From positions 1 to 13,347 of the forward strand of contig JAAYOX010000090.1 in assembly GCA_012520135.1 (NCBI GenBank): DNA of 13,347 nt, given 5' to 3'. The translations under genes and the position numbers were made by a program. Source of the stretch: Clostridia bacterium. Lineage in GTDB: Bacteria > Bacillota > DULZ01. Positions 1 to 6,935 of the stretch are shown piece after piece (position 1 is the first letter of the stretch; the number at the start of each line of letters is the position of its first letter). A model generated the notes under the pieces. It worked only from the letters and a program-made list of their open reading frames with translations. It was not told the origin of the DNA and searched no databases.

Positions 1-39
1 ACCGTGGATAGAGCTCCGGAAGCTGTATCATATCTATAT

Positions 40-65
40 ACCTCCAAAAACGGGGGTTTTTTTAT
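40..65 (+). terminator. Probable intrinsic terminator of an upstream gene
   Basis: A short stem ACCTCC / GGGGGT (one G-U pair) with a six-base loop is followed by a run of seven T. It would end a transcript entering from the left. No upstream coding sequence can be assigned in the 39 bases before it. The stem is only six pairs, so the call is moderate. Confidence 0.5.
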
Positions 66-360
66 TGCGTGAAATGTTAGCCGCAATATTTAATTCTGTA
101 ACCAAGCTAAAATCAGTTGCAAGATGGTGACCAATAGGTGAAAAGCGGACCATATTATTGCAGAGGACCTGATTTGGAGTTCAATTAGGTTATAAAATAA
201 TCCTGCTGGTCATGGTTAGGCAATAGTTAAGAAATGTTTTTGATTGGAAGATGTCACGAATTCTCATGGAAAGAGTAGTCAGAATAGTAATCCTTTTTGT
301 AATAGCATTCAAAGGCTAAATATCAATAAAATTAGAATTATAGTCCCCAATATCTAAAAT
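66..360. other. Gene-free AT-rich region upstream of the methyltransferase cassette
   Basis: About 300 bases with no open frame that has a start codon and ribosome binding site. The promoter and leader of the downstream cassette must lie here, but no convincing -35/-10 pair with 16-18 bp spacing was found. The GG...GC pair at 147-161 has the wrong spacing for sigma-54. No cobalamin riboswitch (B12 box) or other known riboswitch core was recognised. What remains is AT-rich sequence of unknown regulatory content. Confidence 0.5.
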
Positions 361-375
361 AAGGAGGCACAAGAG

Positions 376-1068
376 ATGAAGGAGCAATTGTTTGAAAGAC
401 TCAGTAACGCAATAGCTGAAGGTGAAGTTGAAGAGGCTGTTAGCATCGTTAAAGAAGGACTGGATGCAGGTATACCACCTCTGGAAATTATGGAAGAGGG
501 TGGAACTAAGGGACTGCAGCTTGTCAGCCAAAGATTTAGTGAAGGAACAGCTTTTCTGCCTGAACTCATGTTGGCCGGCGATGCCATGACGGAACTTCTG
601 GATCTTATTTTAGATAAGATTGGGGACGAAGGTAAAGCAGAAAGAATGGGCAAGGTCGTAATTGGTCAGGTTAAGGGAGACTTGCATGACATTGGTAAAA
701 ACGTGGTTGCCGCCTTGCTGTCAGTCAACGGGTTTGAAGTACACGATTTAGGCGTAGACGTGGAACCGAAGGCATTTGTTGATAAAGCAAAAGAGATAGG
801 AGCTTCCATTATTGCTTCCTCAACATTATTAACAACTTCAATGCCGTATCAAAAGGATATTGTCAATTACTTGCAAGACGTAGGGCTTCGTGACAAGTTT
901 TTCTGCGTTGTCGGTGGCGGACCTGTAACACCTGATTGGGCAGAATCAATCGGTGCCGACGGTTATGGCAGAAATGCTACGGATGCGGTGGAGCTATGCA
1001 AGCGATTGGTGAAATCCGGTGGGGCACCGGGACAAAAGACTGAGGTTGTTGACTTAGCCCAAATTTAA
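376..1068 (+). CDS. Corrinoid protein of a methyltransferase system (MtmC/MttC/MtgC-like)
   Basis: Cytoplasmic corrinoid-binding protein that would carry the methyl group as methyl-Co(III) between the two methyltransferases encoded just downstream. The 230 residues show the standard two-domain layout. Residues about 1-90 form the helical B12-binding-2 cap. Residues about 92-212 form the Rossmann-like B12 domain. The base-off motif DLHDIG lies at 102-107, with His104 as the predicted lower axial cobalt ligand. An SSTLLTTS stretch follows at 148-155 and GGGP at 180-183; both line the nucleotide-loop pocket in this family. The start is supported by AAGGAGG eight bases before the ATG. The length is normal for the MtmC/MtbC/MttC family, whose members cannot be told apart by sequence alone. 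The adjacent MtmB-family gene favours an MtmC-like role, but the true substrate system is unknown. Confidence 0.93.
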   Translation: MKEQLFERLSNAIAEGEVEEAVSIVKEGLDAGIPPLEIMEEGGTKGLQLVSQRFSEGTAFLPELMLAGDAMTELLDLILDKIGDEGKAERMGKVVIGQVKGDLHDIGKNVVAALLSVNGFEVHDLGVDVEPKAFVDKAKEIGASIIASSTLLTTSMPYQKDIVNYLQDVGLRDKFFCVVGGGPVTPDWAESIGADGYGRNATDAVELCKRLVKSGGAPGQKTEVVDLAQI

Positions 1069-1071
1069 CTA

Positions 1072-1085
1072 TCGGCGGGTGCCGA
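1072..1085 (+). other. Small intergenic hairpin between cassette genes
   Basis: TCGGC-GGGT-GCCGA forms a compact five-pair stem with a four-base loop just after the stop codon of the corrinoid protein. No T run follows, so it is not a terminator. It may protect the 3' end of a processed message or separate two translation units of one operon. This is inference. Confidence 0.35.
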
Positions 1086-1139
1086 ATACCCTATCACCAA
1101 TACCAAGATATTAATATTTGCTGAGGAGAGGGAAAATAT

Positions 1140-2540
1140 ATGTCAATCAGAATAAATCGAATTATGAACAGCTTGGAAAAGGCTTATACCGGCCCGGTCT
1201 GTTCCGTGAAAGAATGGGATACCAAGATTATTCCCAGAACAATTAGAGCGAAGCTGAAAGAACACCGGCTGGAAAATACCATGGATTTGGATAACCCCAT
1301 TAACTGTGACGATGACTTGGCAGATGCCTTTTTCAAAGCCGGGTATGAATTGGCCCTGGAAATGGGTTTACTTTGCACCGATACAGAACGAATCATCAAA
1401 GTTACGGAACAAGAACTGCAGGAGAGTTTGAGAGAATATCCGGAAGAAGTAAAGTTCGGTAGAGGAAAAGACCAGGTCATTATGAGGCCCCGTAAGCCTG
1501 AATCCGAAATTGAACCTATTGTATGTGCATCACTGGGTATCGTTGTTTCCGAAGAGTTATATGTTCCCATCACTGAAGGTCTGATTAAATACCCGAAACT
1601 GGTAGACGTTTTGCATGGTCCAACCCTGGCGACTGTCTATGGTAAAGAGGTCAGATCCGGTACACCTTGGGAAACCCTGATGGGAAGATATGAAACGGAA
1701 CTGAGAAGACAGGCGACCGTTAGAGCTGAAAGGGAAGGAATCGGTCATACCGGTATCGCCGGAGCCGTTACCCACTACGGTCACCTTGGCGGGGCAGCAT
1801 TTTTCCCGGGAGAAGGCAATAACACAATGTCTTTGTGCCCTGTGGAATTAAAAACCTCCATGAGTAACTTCCACAGAATAATCATGGGCATCAACTGCGG
1901 TCATAACATCAGAGCGGGCGGTTTCTCCTATATTGGCGGTTATGCAGGACCTGCCGAAGGCGCAATCCTGGCTAATATCGCTACCGATTTACTGCTCCCG
2001 GTGATCTTGCAGGCCACCTATGTCAGCTCCTATGTCTATGATTTGCAATTATTCGGCAACTGCGGCCGCAAAGCTGTTTGGGCTAACAGTGTGGCAATCC
2101 AGGCGGTAAGTAGAAATACAAACATTATGCGTAATAAGATTGTCAACGAGACTGCCGGCCCCTGCACGGAAATGTTCTTGTACGAAGCTGCAGTAGGTTT
2201 AATGAACCACTGTGTATCCGGTTCCAGTAAGACTACGCAGCCCAGATCAGCCGGCGGTAGATATACGGACTACCTGACTCCAATGGAGGCTTGGTGGTGT
2301 GGCGAAGTGTTCAAGTCTTGTGCCGGAATGACCAGAAAACACGCCAATGAAATCGCCAAGAAGATATTGCCCAAATACGAAGATAAACTGGCAAATCCCG
2401 ATAAAGGTTATAGCGTAAGAGAATGCTTCGACCTAGACAGCATGAGACCCACACCGGAATACGAAGCATTATACAACCGTGTTAGAAACGAGTTAATTGA
2501 ATTAGGTATGCCTCTTGATAAGGTCTATTGTACAAAATAA
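1140..2540 (+). CDS. Pyrrolysine-free MtmB-family methyltransferase (methylamine-type:corrinoid methyltransferase homologue)
   Basis: Predicted to demethylate an N-methylated substrate and methylate the corrinoid protein encoded upstream. The 466 residues resemble archaeal monomethylamine methyltransferase MtmB along the whole length. Shared landmarks, matched from memory of MtmB, are CTDTERI (79-85), the GRGKD region (107-111), GGYAGPAEG (266-274), AGPCTEM (339-345) and the C-terminal EC.D....PT.EY (428-441). In archaeal MtmB the catalytic pyrrolysine sits in a GMG-V-Pyl-G context. Here the matching stretch reads EGIGHTGIAG (199-208), so Thr204 (codon ACC, 1749-1751) replaces pyrrolysine. 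The frame contains no internal TAG. The ATG is preceded by GAGGAGAGGG. Without pyrrolysine the amine-activating chemistry must differ, so monomethylamine cannot be assumed as substrate; a quaternary amine, by analogy with the pyrrolysine-free MttB homologue MtgB, is one possibility. Family assignment is firm; substrate is unknown. Confidence 0.85.
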   Translation: MSIRINRIMNSLEKAYTGPVCSVKEWDTKIIPRTIRAKLKEHRLENTMDLDNPINCDDDLADAFFKAGYELALEMGLLCTDTERIIKVTEQELQESLREYPEEVKFGRGKDQVIMRPRKPESEIEPIVCASLGIVVSEELYVPITEGLIKYPKLVDVLHGPTLATVYGKEVRSGTPWETLMGRYETELRRQATVRAEREGIGHTGIAGAVTHYGHLGGAAFFPGEGNNTMSLCPVELKTSMSNFHRIIMGINCGHNIRAGGFSYIGGYAGPAEGAILANIATDLLLPVILQATYVSSYVYDLQLFGNCGRKAVWANSVAIQAVSRNTNIMRNKIVNETAGPCTEMFLYEAAVGLMNHCVSGSSKTTQPRSAGGRYTDYLTPMEAWWCGEVFKSCAGMTRKHANEIAKKILPKYEDKLANPDKGYSVRECFDLDSMRPTPEYEALYNRVRNELIELGMPLDKVYCTK

Positions 2541-2545
2541 TTGTT

Positions 2546-2572
2546 AGAGCCTTATAAAGCTCCAATGGCTCT
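2546..2572 (+). other. Hairpin downstream of the MtmB-family gene
   Basis: AGAGCC (2546-2551) and GGCTCT (2567-2572) can form a six-pair stem with a 15-base loop. It stands directly before the stronger hairpin at 2582-2604, whose arms also contain GGCTC/GAGCC. The two structures could therefore pair in alternative ways. No function is assigned. Confidence 0.3.
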
Positions 2573-2581
2573 TCACAGGGC

Positions 2582-2611
2582 GGGCTCCTAATTAAAAGGA
2601 GCCCAATTTTT
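2582..2611 (+). terminator. Intrinsic terminator-like hairpin between the MtmB-family and MtgA-like genes
   Basis: GGGCTCCT (2582-2589) and AGGAGCCC (2597-2604) form a perfect eight-pair stem with a seven-base AT-only loop. It is followed by AA and five T. This has the form of a rho-independent terminator. Because the next gene on the same strand belongs functionally to the cassette, it may act as a partial terminator that lowers expression of the third gene, or the third gene may have its own promoter in 2612-2680. Confidence 0.7.
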
Positions 2612-2697
2612 AACCGGTAGAAGGTTAATAGTTTCCAGCTAAAAGTGTAATTTTGTCAAACGTGAATGACAGTATTAAACAAAGGGGGTATTAACAA

Positions 2698-3507
2698 ATG
2701 GGGATTATGATCGTTGGCGAATTGATTAATACCAGCCGTAAAGCTATTAAAGAAGCTGTTGAAATAAGAGACGCCGCTTATATCCAAAAGGTGGCCCTGG
2801 AACAAGAACAGGCCGGTGCCCACTATATAGACGTAAACTGTGGCACCAGGGTTAATGATGAAGAAGAAACCATGGCTTGGTTGGTCAATACAGTTCAAGA
2901 AGTGATTACAAACACTCCCCTTTGTATTGACAGTCCAAACCATAAAGCTATCAAGGTAGGCTTGGAACTGCACAAGAACGGGCAGCCAATGGTTAACTCC
3001 ATCACCGCTGAAAAGGAAAGATTTGCCAATGTGTTACCGCTGATCAAAGAGTACAAAACCAAGGTTGTGGCACTGCTGATGAGCGACGCAGGGATGCCCG
3101 ATACCGCTGAAGACAGGATTAAAGTTGCGGAGGATTTATTGCCCAGATTACTGGACAACGGTATTCCTGCTGATGATATCTACCTGGACCCTCTGATTAA
3201 GCCCATCAGTACCGGACACATGGCCGGCCAGGAAGTACTACAGACCATCAGCTATATTAAGGAAAAATATCCCGAGGTTCACATGATTTGCGGGTTAAGC
3301 AATGTATCTTACGGGCTGCCCAACCGAAAATATCTGAACAGGGCATTTACCATCAACACCATGAGCTTTGGGATGGATTCATACATTTTGAATCCTCTTG
3401 ATAAAGAAAGTATGCGGCTTATCTTTTCATCCCAAGCTTTATTAGGACGTGACCCTCATTGCAAGGGCTTTTTGAAGGCTCACCGTAAAGGTTTGTTTGA
3501 AGATTAG
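2698..3507 (+). CDS. Methylcorrinoid:tetrahydrofolate methyltransferase (MtgA/MtvA-like, pterin-binding)
   Basis: Predicted to transfer the methyl group from the methylated corrinoid protein to tetrahydrofolate, feeding the Wood-Ljungdahl methyl branch. The 269 residues make a single pterin-binding TIM barrel of the DHPS/AcsE family. Visible motifs are GELINTSR (7-14), DVNCGT (45-50), IDSPN (77-81), NSI (100-102), MSDAGMP (128-134), DPLIKPIST (164-172) and GLSNVSYGLPNR (199-210). These correspond to the pterin-binding strands of AcsE and MtgA. It has no B12 or activation domain, so it depends on the separate corrinoid protein. The ATG has AAAGGGGG nine bases upstream; a second in-frame ATG lies three codons in. 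It is separated from the previous gene by 157 bases containing a terminator-like hairpin. No RamA-type reductive activase is present in the window. Confidence 0.88.
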   Translation: MGIMIVGELINTSRKAIKEAVEIRDAAYIQKVALEQEQAGAHYIDVNCGTRVNDEEETMAWLVNTVQEVITNTPLCIDSPNHKAIKVGLELHKNGQPMVNSITAEKERFANVLPLIKEYKTKVVALLMSDAGMPDTAEDRIKVAEDLLPRLLDNGIPADDIYLDPLIKPISTGHMAGQEVLQTISYIKEKYPEVHMICGLSNVSYGLPNRKYLNRAFTINTMSFGMDSYILNPLDKESMRLIFSSQALLGRDPHCKGFLKAHRKGLFED

Positions 3508-3527
3508 AGCAGCACACCGTTAAATAA

Positions 3528-3554
3528 AGGGGACAGCTGCACAAGCTGTCCCCT
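3528..3554 (-). terminator. Terminator between convergent genes (perfect 11-bp stem)
   Basis: AGGGGACAGCT (3528-3538) and AGCTGTCCCCT (3544-3554) form a perfect eleven-pair stem with a GCACA loop. On the minus strand the stem is followed by a T-rich stretch (TTATTTAA), so it best terminates the lyase transcript that ends at 3580. On the plus strand there is no T run, but the stem may also block the methyltransferase transcript. Confidence 0.8.
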
Positions 3555-3579
3555 GATAAGCATTTACTTATGATCGTAA

Positions 3580-5028
3580 TTACAGGCTATTACCGAAATC
3601 CTTGCGGAACTGCTTCACAAGCTTTTCTTGCCAAGGAGATACAGGCTCTAATCTACCTAAGAAAAATCTTAATGTGGCAGGCTCTTCGGTGAATACAAGA
3701 CCCTCCACAAGCTTCCTGTTTTCGTAGAGCCAAGTAATTCGATCAATGGCGTATTTAATTTGGGACAAGGTAAATACCCGCCGTGGCACGGCTAATCTTA
3801 ACAGTTCCATGTCGGAAAATCGCTCGCTACCATCAGGATTTCTCTGTTCTGATAAGGTGCCTCTTTCCATGCCTCGTATGCCGCCTGCGATATAGAGAGC
3901 TGCCGCTAATGCCCCGGCCGGGTATTCCTTTTGAGGTATATGGCTTAAAAATTCCATCGCGTTGATATGACAGCCTAATCCTCCCGCCGGAGTGACCACC
4001 GGAATCCCTCTTTTGGAAAGTTCGTCTACCATATAGGAAATGAATAGGGGACCTTGACTAATCATGTCCTCATCCATGGTTTCGTCCAAACCGACAGTGA
4101 TCGCTTCCATCTCCTTGACGGACATCCCCCCATAAGTTAGGAAACCTTCAAATAAAGGTATCAGCTCACGCATTCTATTGTAGACCTGTTCTTCTTTAAT
4201 ACATATTCCTCCGCCACGTGCACAGCCAAGCTTCCGGGCGGAAAAATAGATAATGTCGCATAGGGACGCCAGTTCCAAAGTTATTTCCCGAATGCTCATA
4301 TGGCGACAGGCGGCTTCTCTTTGTTTTATAAAGTAGAGGTTGTCAGCAAGGAGGCTTGCGTCGAGGACTAACAAGAGACTGTGTTTGTCACAGACCGCCC
4401 TTATTGCTTTTAGATTCTCTAAAGAAAAGGGCTGCCCGCCAATTAGGTTAGTGCCTGCTTCCATACGAACAAAAGGGATCTTGTCCGCACCATGGGTTTC
4501 GATTAATTCACTAAGCTTTTCAATATCCATGTTACCTTTAAAAGGATGCTCGCTGGTCACTTTCAAGCCTTCGTCAATCACCAGTTCTTCTATCGTACCC
4601 CCGTTTAAGGTGATATGAGACTTAGTAGTGGTAAAATGATAATTCATCGGTACAATAGAGCCGGGTGTGACAAAGGTCCGGGCTAAGATGTTTTCTGCTG
4701 CTCTACCTTGGTGAGTGGGCAAGAAAAAGTCCATGCCAAATATCTCTTTAAGTTGGTTTTTCAATCTGTTGAAGGTTTCACTTCCTGCATAACTGTCATC
4801 AGCAATGAACATGGCTCCTTGCTGGCGGTCGCTCATGGCATTGACACCGCTGTCAGTGAGCATATCTAAATAGACGTCTTTGTTGTTGAGTAAAAAAGTA
4901 TTGTTACCTGCTTCCGTCATGGCTTCCAGCCGGTGTTCCACAGGAAGCAAGTCCAATTTCTGCACGATCTTCACCTTGTGCATCTCCAAGGGTACTTGTT
5001 CACCGCTGAAAAATTTGATGTTAGCCAT
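3580..5028 (-). CDS. Tyrosine phenol-lyase/tryptophanase-family PLP beta-eliminating lyase
   Basis: PLP-dependent enzyme of the TPL/TnaA family; known members split tyrosine or tryptophan into phenol or indole, pyruvate and ammonia. The 482 residues align in full with Citrobacter TPL recalled from memory. Lys266 in SARK is the PLP lysine and Asp223 the pyridine-N partner. Tyr80, Arg109, Asn194 and the RR pair at 416-417 (substrate carboxylate) match TPL Tyr71, Arg100, Asn185 and Arg404. MERG (387-390) carries the TPL-type Met/Arg pair, whereas TnaA has AVEIG, and LRFF (453-456) is also conserved. One key residue differs: TPL Arg217, near the phenol ring, is Leu226 here, and TPL Lys256 is Arg265. 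The ring substrate may therefore not be tyrosine. GGAGGG lies eight bases before the ATG. The gene is controlled by the T-box leader directly upstream. About 20 extra C-terminal residues follow the usual family end. Confidence 0.85.
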   Translation of the reverse strand: MANIKFFSGEQVPLEMHKVKIVQKLDLLPVEHRLEAMTEAGNNTFLLNNKDVYLDMLTDSGVNAMSDRQQGAMFIADDSYAGSETFNRLKNQLKEIFGMDFFLPTHQGRAAENILARTFVTPGSIVPMNYHFTTTKSHITLNGGTIEELVIDEGLKVTSEHPFKGNMDIEKLSELIETHGADKIPFVRMEAGTNLIGGQPFSLENLKAIRAVCDKHSLLLVLDASLLADNLYFIKQREAACRHMSIREITLELASLCDIIYFSARKLGCARGGGICIKEEQVYNRMRELIPLFEGFLTYGGMSVKEMEAITVGLDETMDEDMISQGPLFISYMVDELSKRGIPVVTPAGGLGCHINAMEFLSHIPQKEYPAGALAAALYIAGGIRGMERGTLSEQRNPDGSERFSDMELLRLAVPRRVFTLSQIKYAIDRITWLYENRKLVEGLVFTEEPATLRFFLGRLEPVSPWQEKLVKQFRKDFGNSL

Positions 5029-5061
5029 ACTACCATCCCTCCGTTTTTATTATTGTTTTCA

Positions 5062-5366
5062 AAATAAAAAACCCATCCTTTGAATTAGACAAAGGACGGG
5101 TCAGTTACCGTGTTACCACCTTAATTTATTGATACCTCACGATATCAACCTCATTGAGTACGCTGCACCATTGGCATTAATACTCCTGTGCGATAACGGG
5201 CACAACTTTCCGGCACCGGCCTACTCAGAATCATTCTTTTCGGGGGGCAACTCTTGAGATGTATTCAGAAACTTTTCCCTTGCACCTCTCATCATCCGGT
5301 AGCTTTCTGTAAAGGTAAGCAGCTCTTACTTCTTCTCAGTCATTGTTTTTGCTGGTTGTGAGATTT
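5062..5366 (-). ncRNA. T-box leader (tRNA-sensing riboswitch), probable Tyr specifier UAC
   Basis: A complete T-box leader of about 300 nt lies between a strong promoter and the lyase gene. The T-box itself, GGTGGTAACACGG, is at 5108-5120 on the minus strand; its UGGU suits a tRNA with discriminator A. It is followed at once by the terminator hairpin at 5071-5101, so antiterminator and terminator are mutually exclusive. In Stem I, AGUA on the 5' arm and GAA on the 3' arm form the expected loop-E motif. The lower helix GAGA/UCUC closes the specifier loop, leaving UGAAUACA in it. UAC (5261-5263) followed by A is in the usual specifier position. Asn, Thr or Ile readings in other registers fit less well. 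Uncharged tRNA-Tyr would thus switch on the lyase. Confidence 0.88.
5063..5101 (-). terminator. Regulatory terminator of the T-box leader
   Basis: On the minus strand ACCCGTCCTTTG pairs with CAAAGGATGGGT (one G-U pair) around a seven-base loop, followed by six T, an A and four more T. It ends about 35 bases before the lyase start codon. This is the default-off arm of the T-box switch. Confidence 0.88.
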
Positions 5367-5372
5367 GTAACA

Positions 5373-5402
5373 ATTATACTTGCTAGCCGGTTCGTGTGTC
5401 AA
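5373..5402 (-). promoter_or_regulatory. Consensus sigma-A promoter of the T-box/lyase unit
   Basis: On the minus strand TTGACA (5397-5402) and TATAAT (5373-5378) are both perfect and are separated by 18 bases. Transcription would start near 5366, just upstream of T-box Stem I. Such a strong promoter combined with leader attenuation is typical of T-box genes. Confidence 0.88.
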
Positions 5403-5426
5403 GGGAACCTAATTAAGAAAGAATTT

Positions 5427-5445
5427 TGCAATTTATTTGATTGCA
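5427..5445 (-). terminator. Weak terminator candidate after the GlmL-like gene
   Basis: TGCAAT / ATTGCA forms a six-pair stem with a seven-base AT-rich loop, followed on the minus strand by AAATTCTTTCTT. It sits between the end of the GlmL-like gene at 5535 and the T-box promoter. The T tract is interrupted, so read-through from the mutase operon into the lyase unit is possible. Confidence 0.3.
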
Positions 5446-5534
5446 GCGGTGGTTTTCTTGATCAGAAAAGTAAAATTCTCCTTATGGTACCGTAGCTTCA
5501 CTTTATTTATGGGAGATCGCCGCCCGGGGATAAT

Positions 5535-6935
5535 TCAGGAGACTTCTTTCAAACTGTTTTTCATTAACAGGAATGCGGCCTCTTCATCTACTTCGCGAAG
5601 GAGCCCCCCGGCAAAGAAAACATAATCCTGGTCAAGATAAAATGTTGCTTTTTCAGGCAGTAGCCTATCCCGTTCCCGGGAATGATGGCGAAGTGCCCGG
5701 GACAGGATTCCGGCCGGATTTTTGGCGAAAACCAGGGGGCCTCCGGTACCGATAATGGTTTGCACCCTTGATAGATTTTTGCCATGCTGGATGGTTTTCA
5801 GACCGGGAGACACGGTATGTTCGATCCAACCGGCATGTCTCCTGCTGCTAATATGGACCGCTCCCTGGGCCAGTACCTGTTCAATGGCTAGCTCAAGCCG
5901 GTTTTGGGCAAGCCCGCTTTTTTGAGTACTCCATCTATCGATAATCCGCTTGACTTCTTCCCCGGAAGCACCTGCGTTACTGCAGATGTTTTCTAATCCT
6001 ATTTCGGCAGCAAGGGAATTTGATGATTCCCTTAAACCCAAATCTCCTTCTACGGTTCGTTTTGCATAGGGTTCCGCTGCTCCGATAATTTTTGCTCCCT
6101 CGTAAGGGACCTGCCGGGCGTAGGAGTGAATATCCGTAGTTGCACCGCCCACATCGATGATCATTAAATCCCCAAGGCCTTGATGACGGCCGGTGCCTAG
6201 GGACAATAATTCGCCGCCTTTAAGCACGGCAGCAGGAGTGGGCATCACCATCCGGTCCAGCATTGAGGACACCTGGTCGAGACCTTTCATGTTGATGATC
6301 CGCTTCAGGAAGACATGGCGAATGATTTCTTCCACTTGCTCTTTGTCAACGGTTCCCACGTTAGGTGTGATGTTTCGAACGATATAATGCTCTTTGTGGT
6401 TTATAATAAACAAGCGTCTTATGTCTTGGGCTACCGCGGAATTGCCGGCGTAGATAATGGGAACGCGAAGGCCACTTTGGGCCAGTGCCGTTGCATTGTG
6501 TAGGAGTACCGTAGTATTTCCATTTTCATAGCCGCCGCAGAACAGGATTATTTCCACAGGAAGCTCGTTTAGTTCCTGTAAATCCTCTTCTTTTAGCTTG
6601 CCATTGCAGGTCTTGAGAATCTTGGCTCCGGCACCGAAGGCGGCATTTCTTCCCGCCGCTAAACTTAAAGTTTTGGAAAGTCCCACTACCGCCATGCGTA
6701 ACCCGCCGGCGGCACTGGAAGATGATAATTTGAGGGCTGCCTCAAATTCCCGTTCGCCAATTGCCGACCGGGCAGCATCGAAGCACTGTTGCAACCCTAT
6801 ACGGGCATCAGTGGCCACTGTTGAAGGAAAATGGTCCGTCAAAACCAGTTTCTTTTGATGCAGGTCTGCCACGGCGACTTTGGTATAGGTGCTCCCAAAG
6901 TCAATTAGGATCACATATCGACCTTTGTCTTTCAT
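5535..6935 (-). CDS. GlmL/MutL-like ATPase, partner of a B12 mutase
   Basis: Member of the GlmL (MutL) family, actin/Hsp70-fold ATPases encoded with coenzyme-B12 glutamate mutases and thought to reactivate or chaperone the mutase. The 466 residues show the fold's three nucleotide-binding signatures. Phosphate-1 is IDFGSTYTKV at 11-20, phosphate-2 is IDVGGATTDIHS at 260-271, and the adenosine motif is IIGTGGP at 394-400. A second glycine-rich strand is FAGGLL at 441-446. The length is normal for the family. Its ATG overlaps the stop codon of the mutase gene in an ATGA arrangement with GGAGAA upstream, so the two are translationally coupled. That coupling is the best evidence that the upstream protein is a mutase rather than a methyl carrier. 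It is not the DNA-repair MutL. Confidence 0.87.
   Translation of the reverse strand: MKDKGRYVILIDFGSTYTKVAVADLHQKKLVLTDHFPSTVATDARIGLQQCFDAARSAIGEREFEAALKLSSSSAAGGLRMAVVGLSKTLSLAAGRNAAFGAGAKILKTCNGKLKEEDLQELNELPVEIILFCGGYENGNTTVLLHNATALAQSGLRVPIIYAGNSAVAQDIRRLFIINHKEHYIVRNITPNVGTVDKEQVEEIIRHVFLKRIINMKGLDQVSSMLDRMVMPTPAAVLKGGELLSLGTGRHQGLGDLMIIDVGGATTDIHSYARQVPYEGAKIIGAAEPYAKRTVEGDLGLRESSNSLAAEIGLENICSNAGASGEEVKRIIDRWSTQKSGLAQNRLELAIEQVLAQGAVHISSRRHAGWIEHTVSPGLKTIQHGKNLSRVQTIIGTGGPLVFAKNPAGILSRALRHHSRERDRLLPEKATFYLDQDYVFFAGGLLREVDEEAAFLLMKNSLKEVS

Noticed and set aside
147..161. GG...GC pair resembling a sigma-54 (-24/-12) promoter before the methyltransferase cassette
   Set aside because: The spacing between GG and GC is 11 rather than 10 bases and the flanking consensus is poor. 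No sigma-54 activator gene is present in the window.
66..375. Cobalamin riboswitch upstream of the corrinoid genes
   Set aside because: No B12-box or matching conserved core could be found on the plus strand.
376..1068. Corrinoid protein as the small subunit of a mutase
   Set aside because: The DLHDIGKN motif, helical cap domain and neighbouring methyltransferase genes mark it as a methyl carrier, unlike the DIHDYGKE domain of the minus-strand mutase.
1140..2540. In-frame TAG encoding pyrrolysine
   Set aside because: The frame is open from start to stop and the position aligned with pyrrolysine is an ACC threonine codon.
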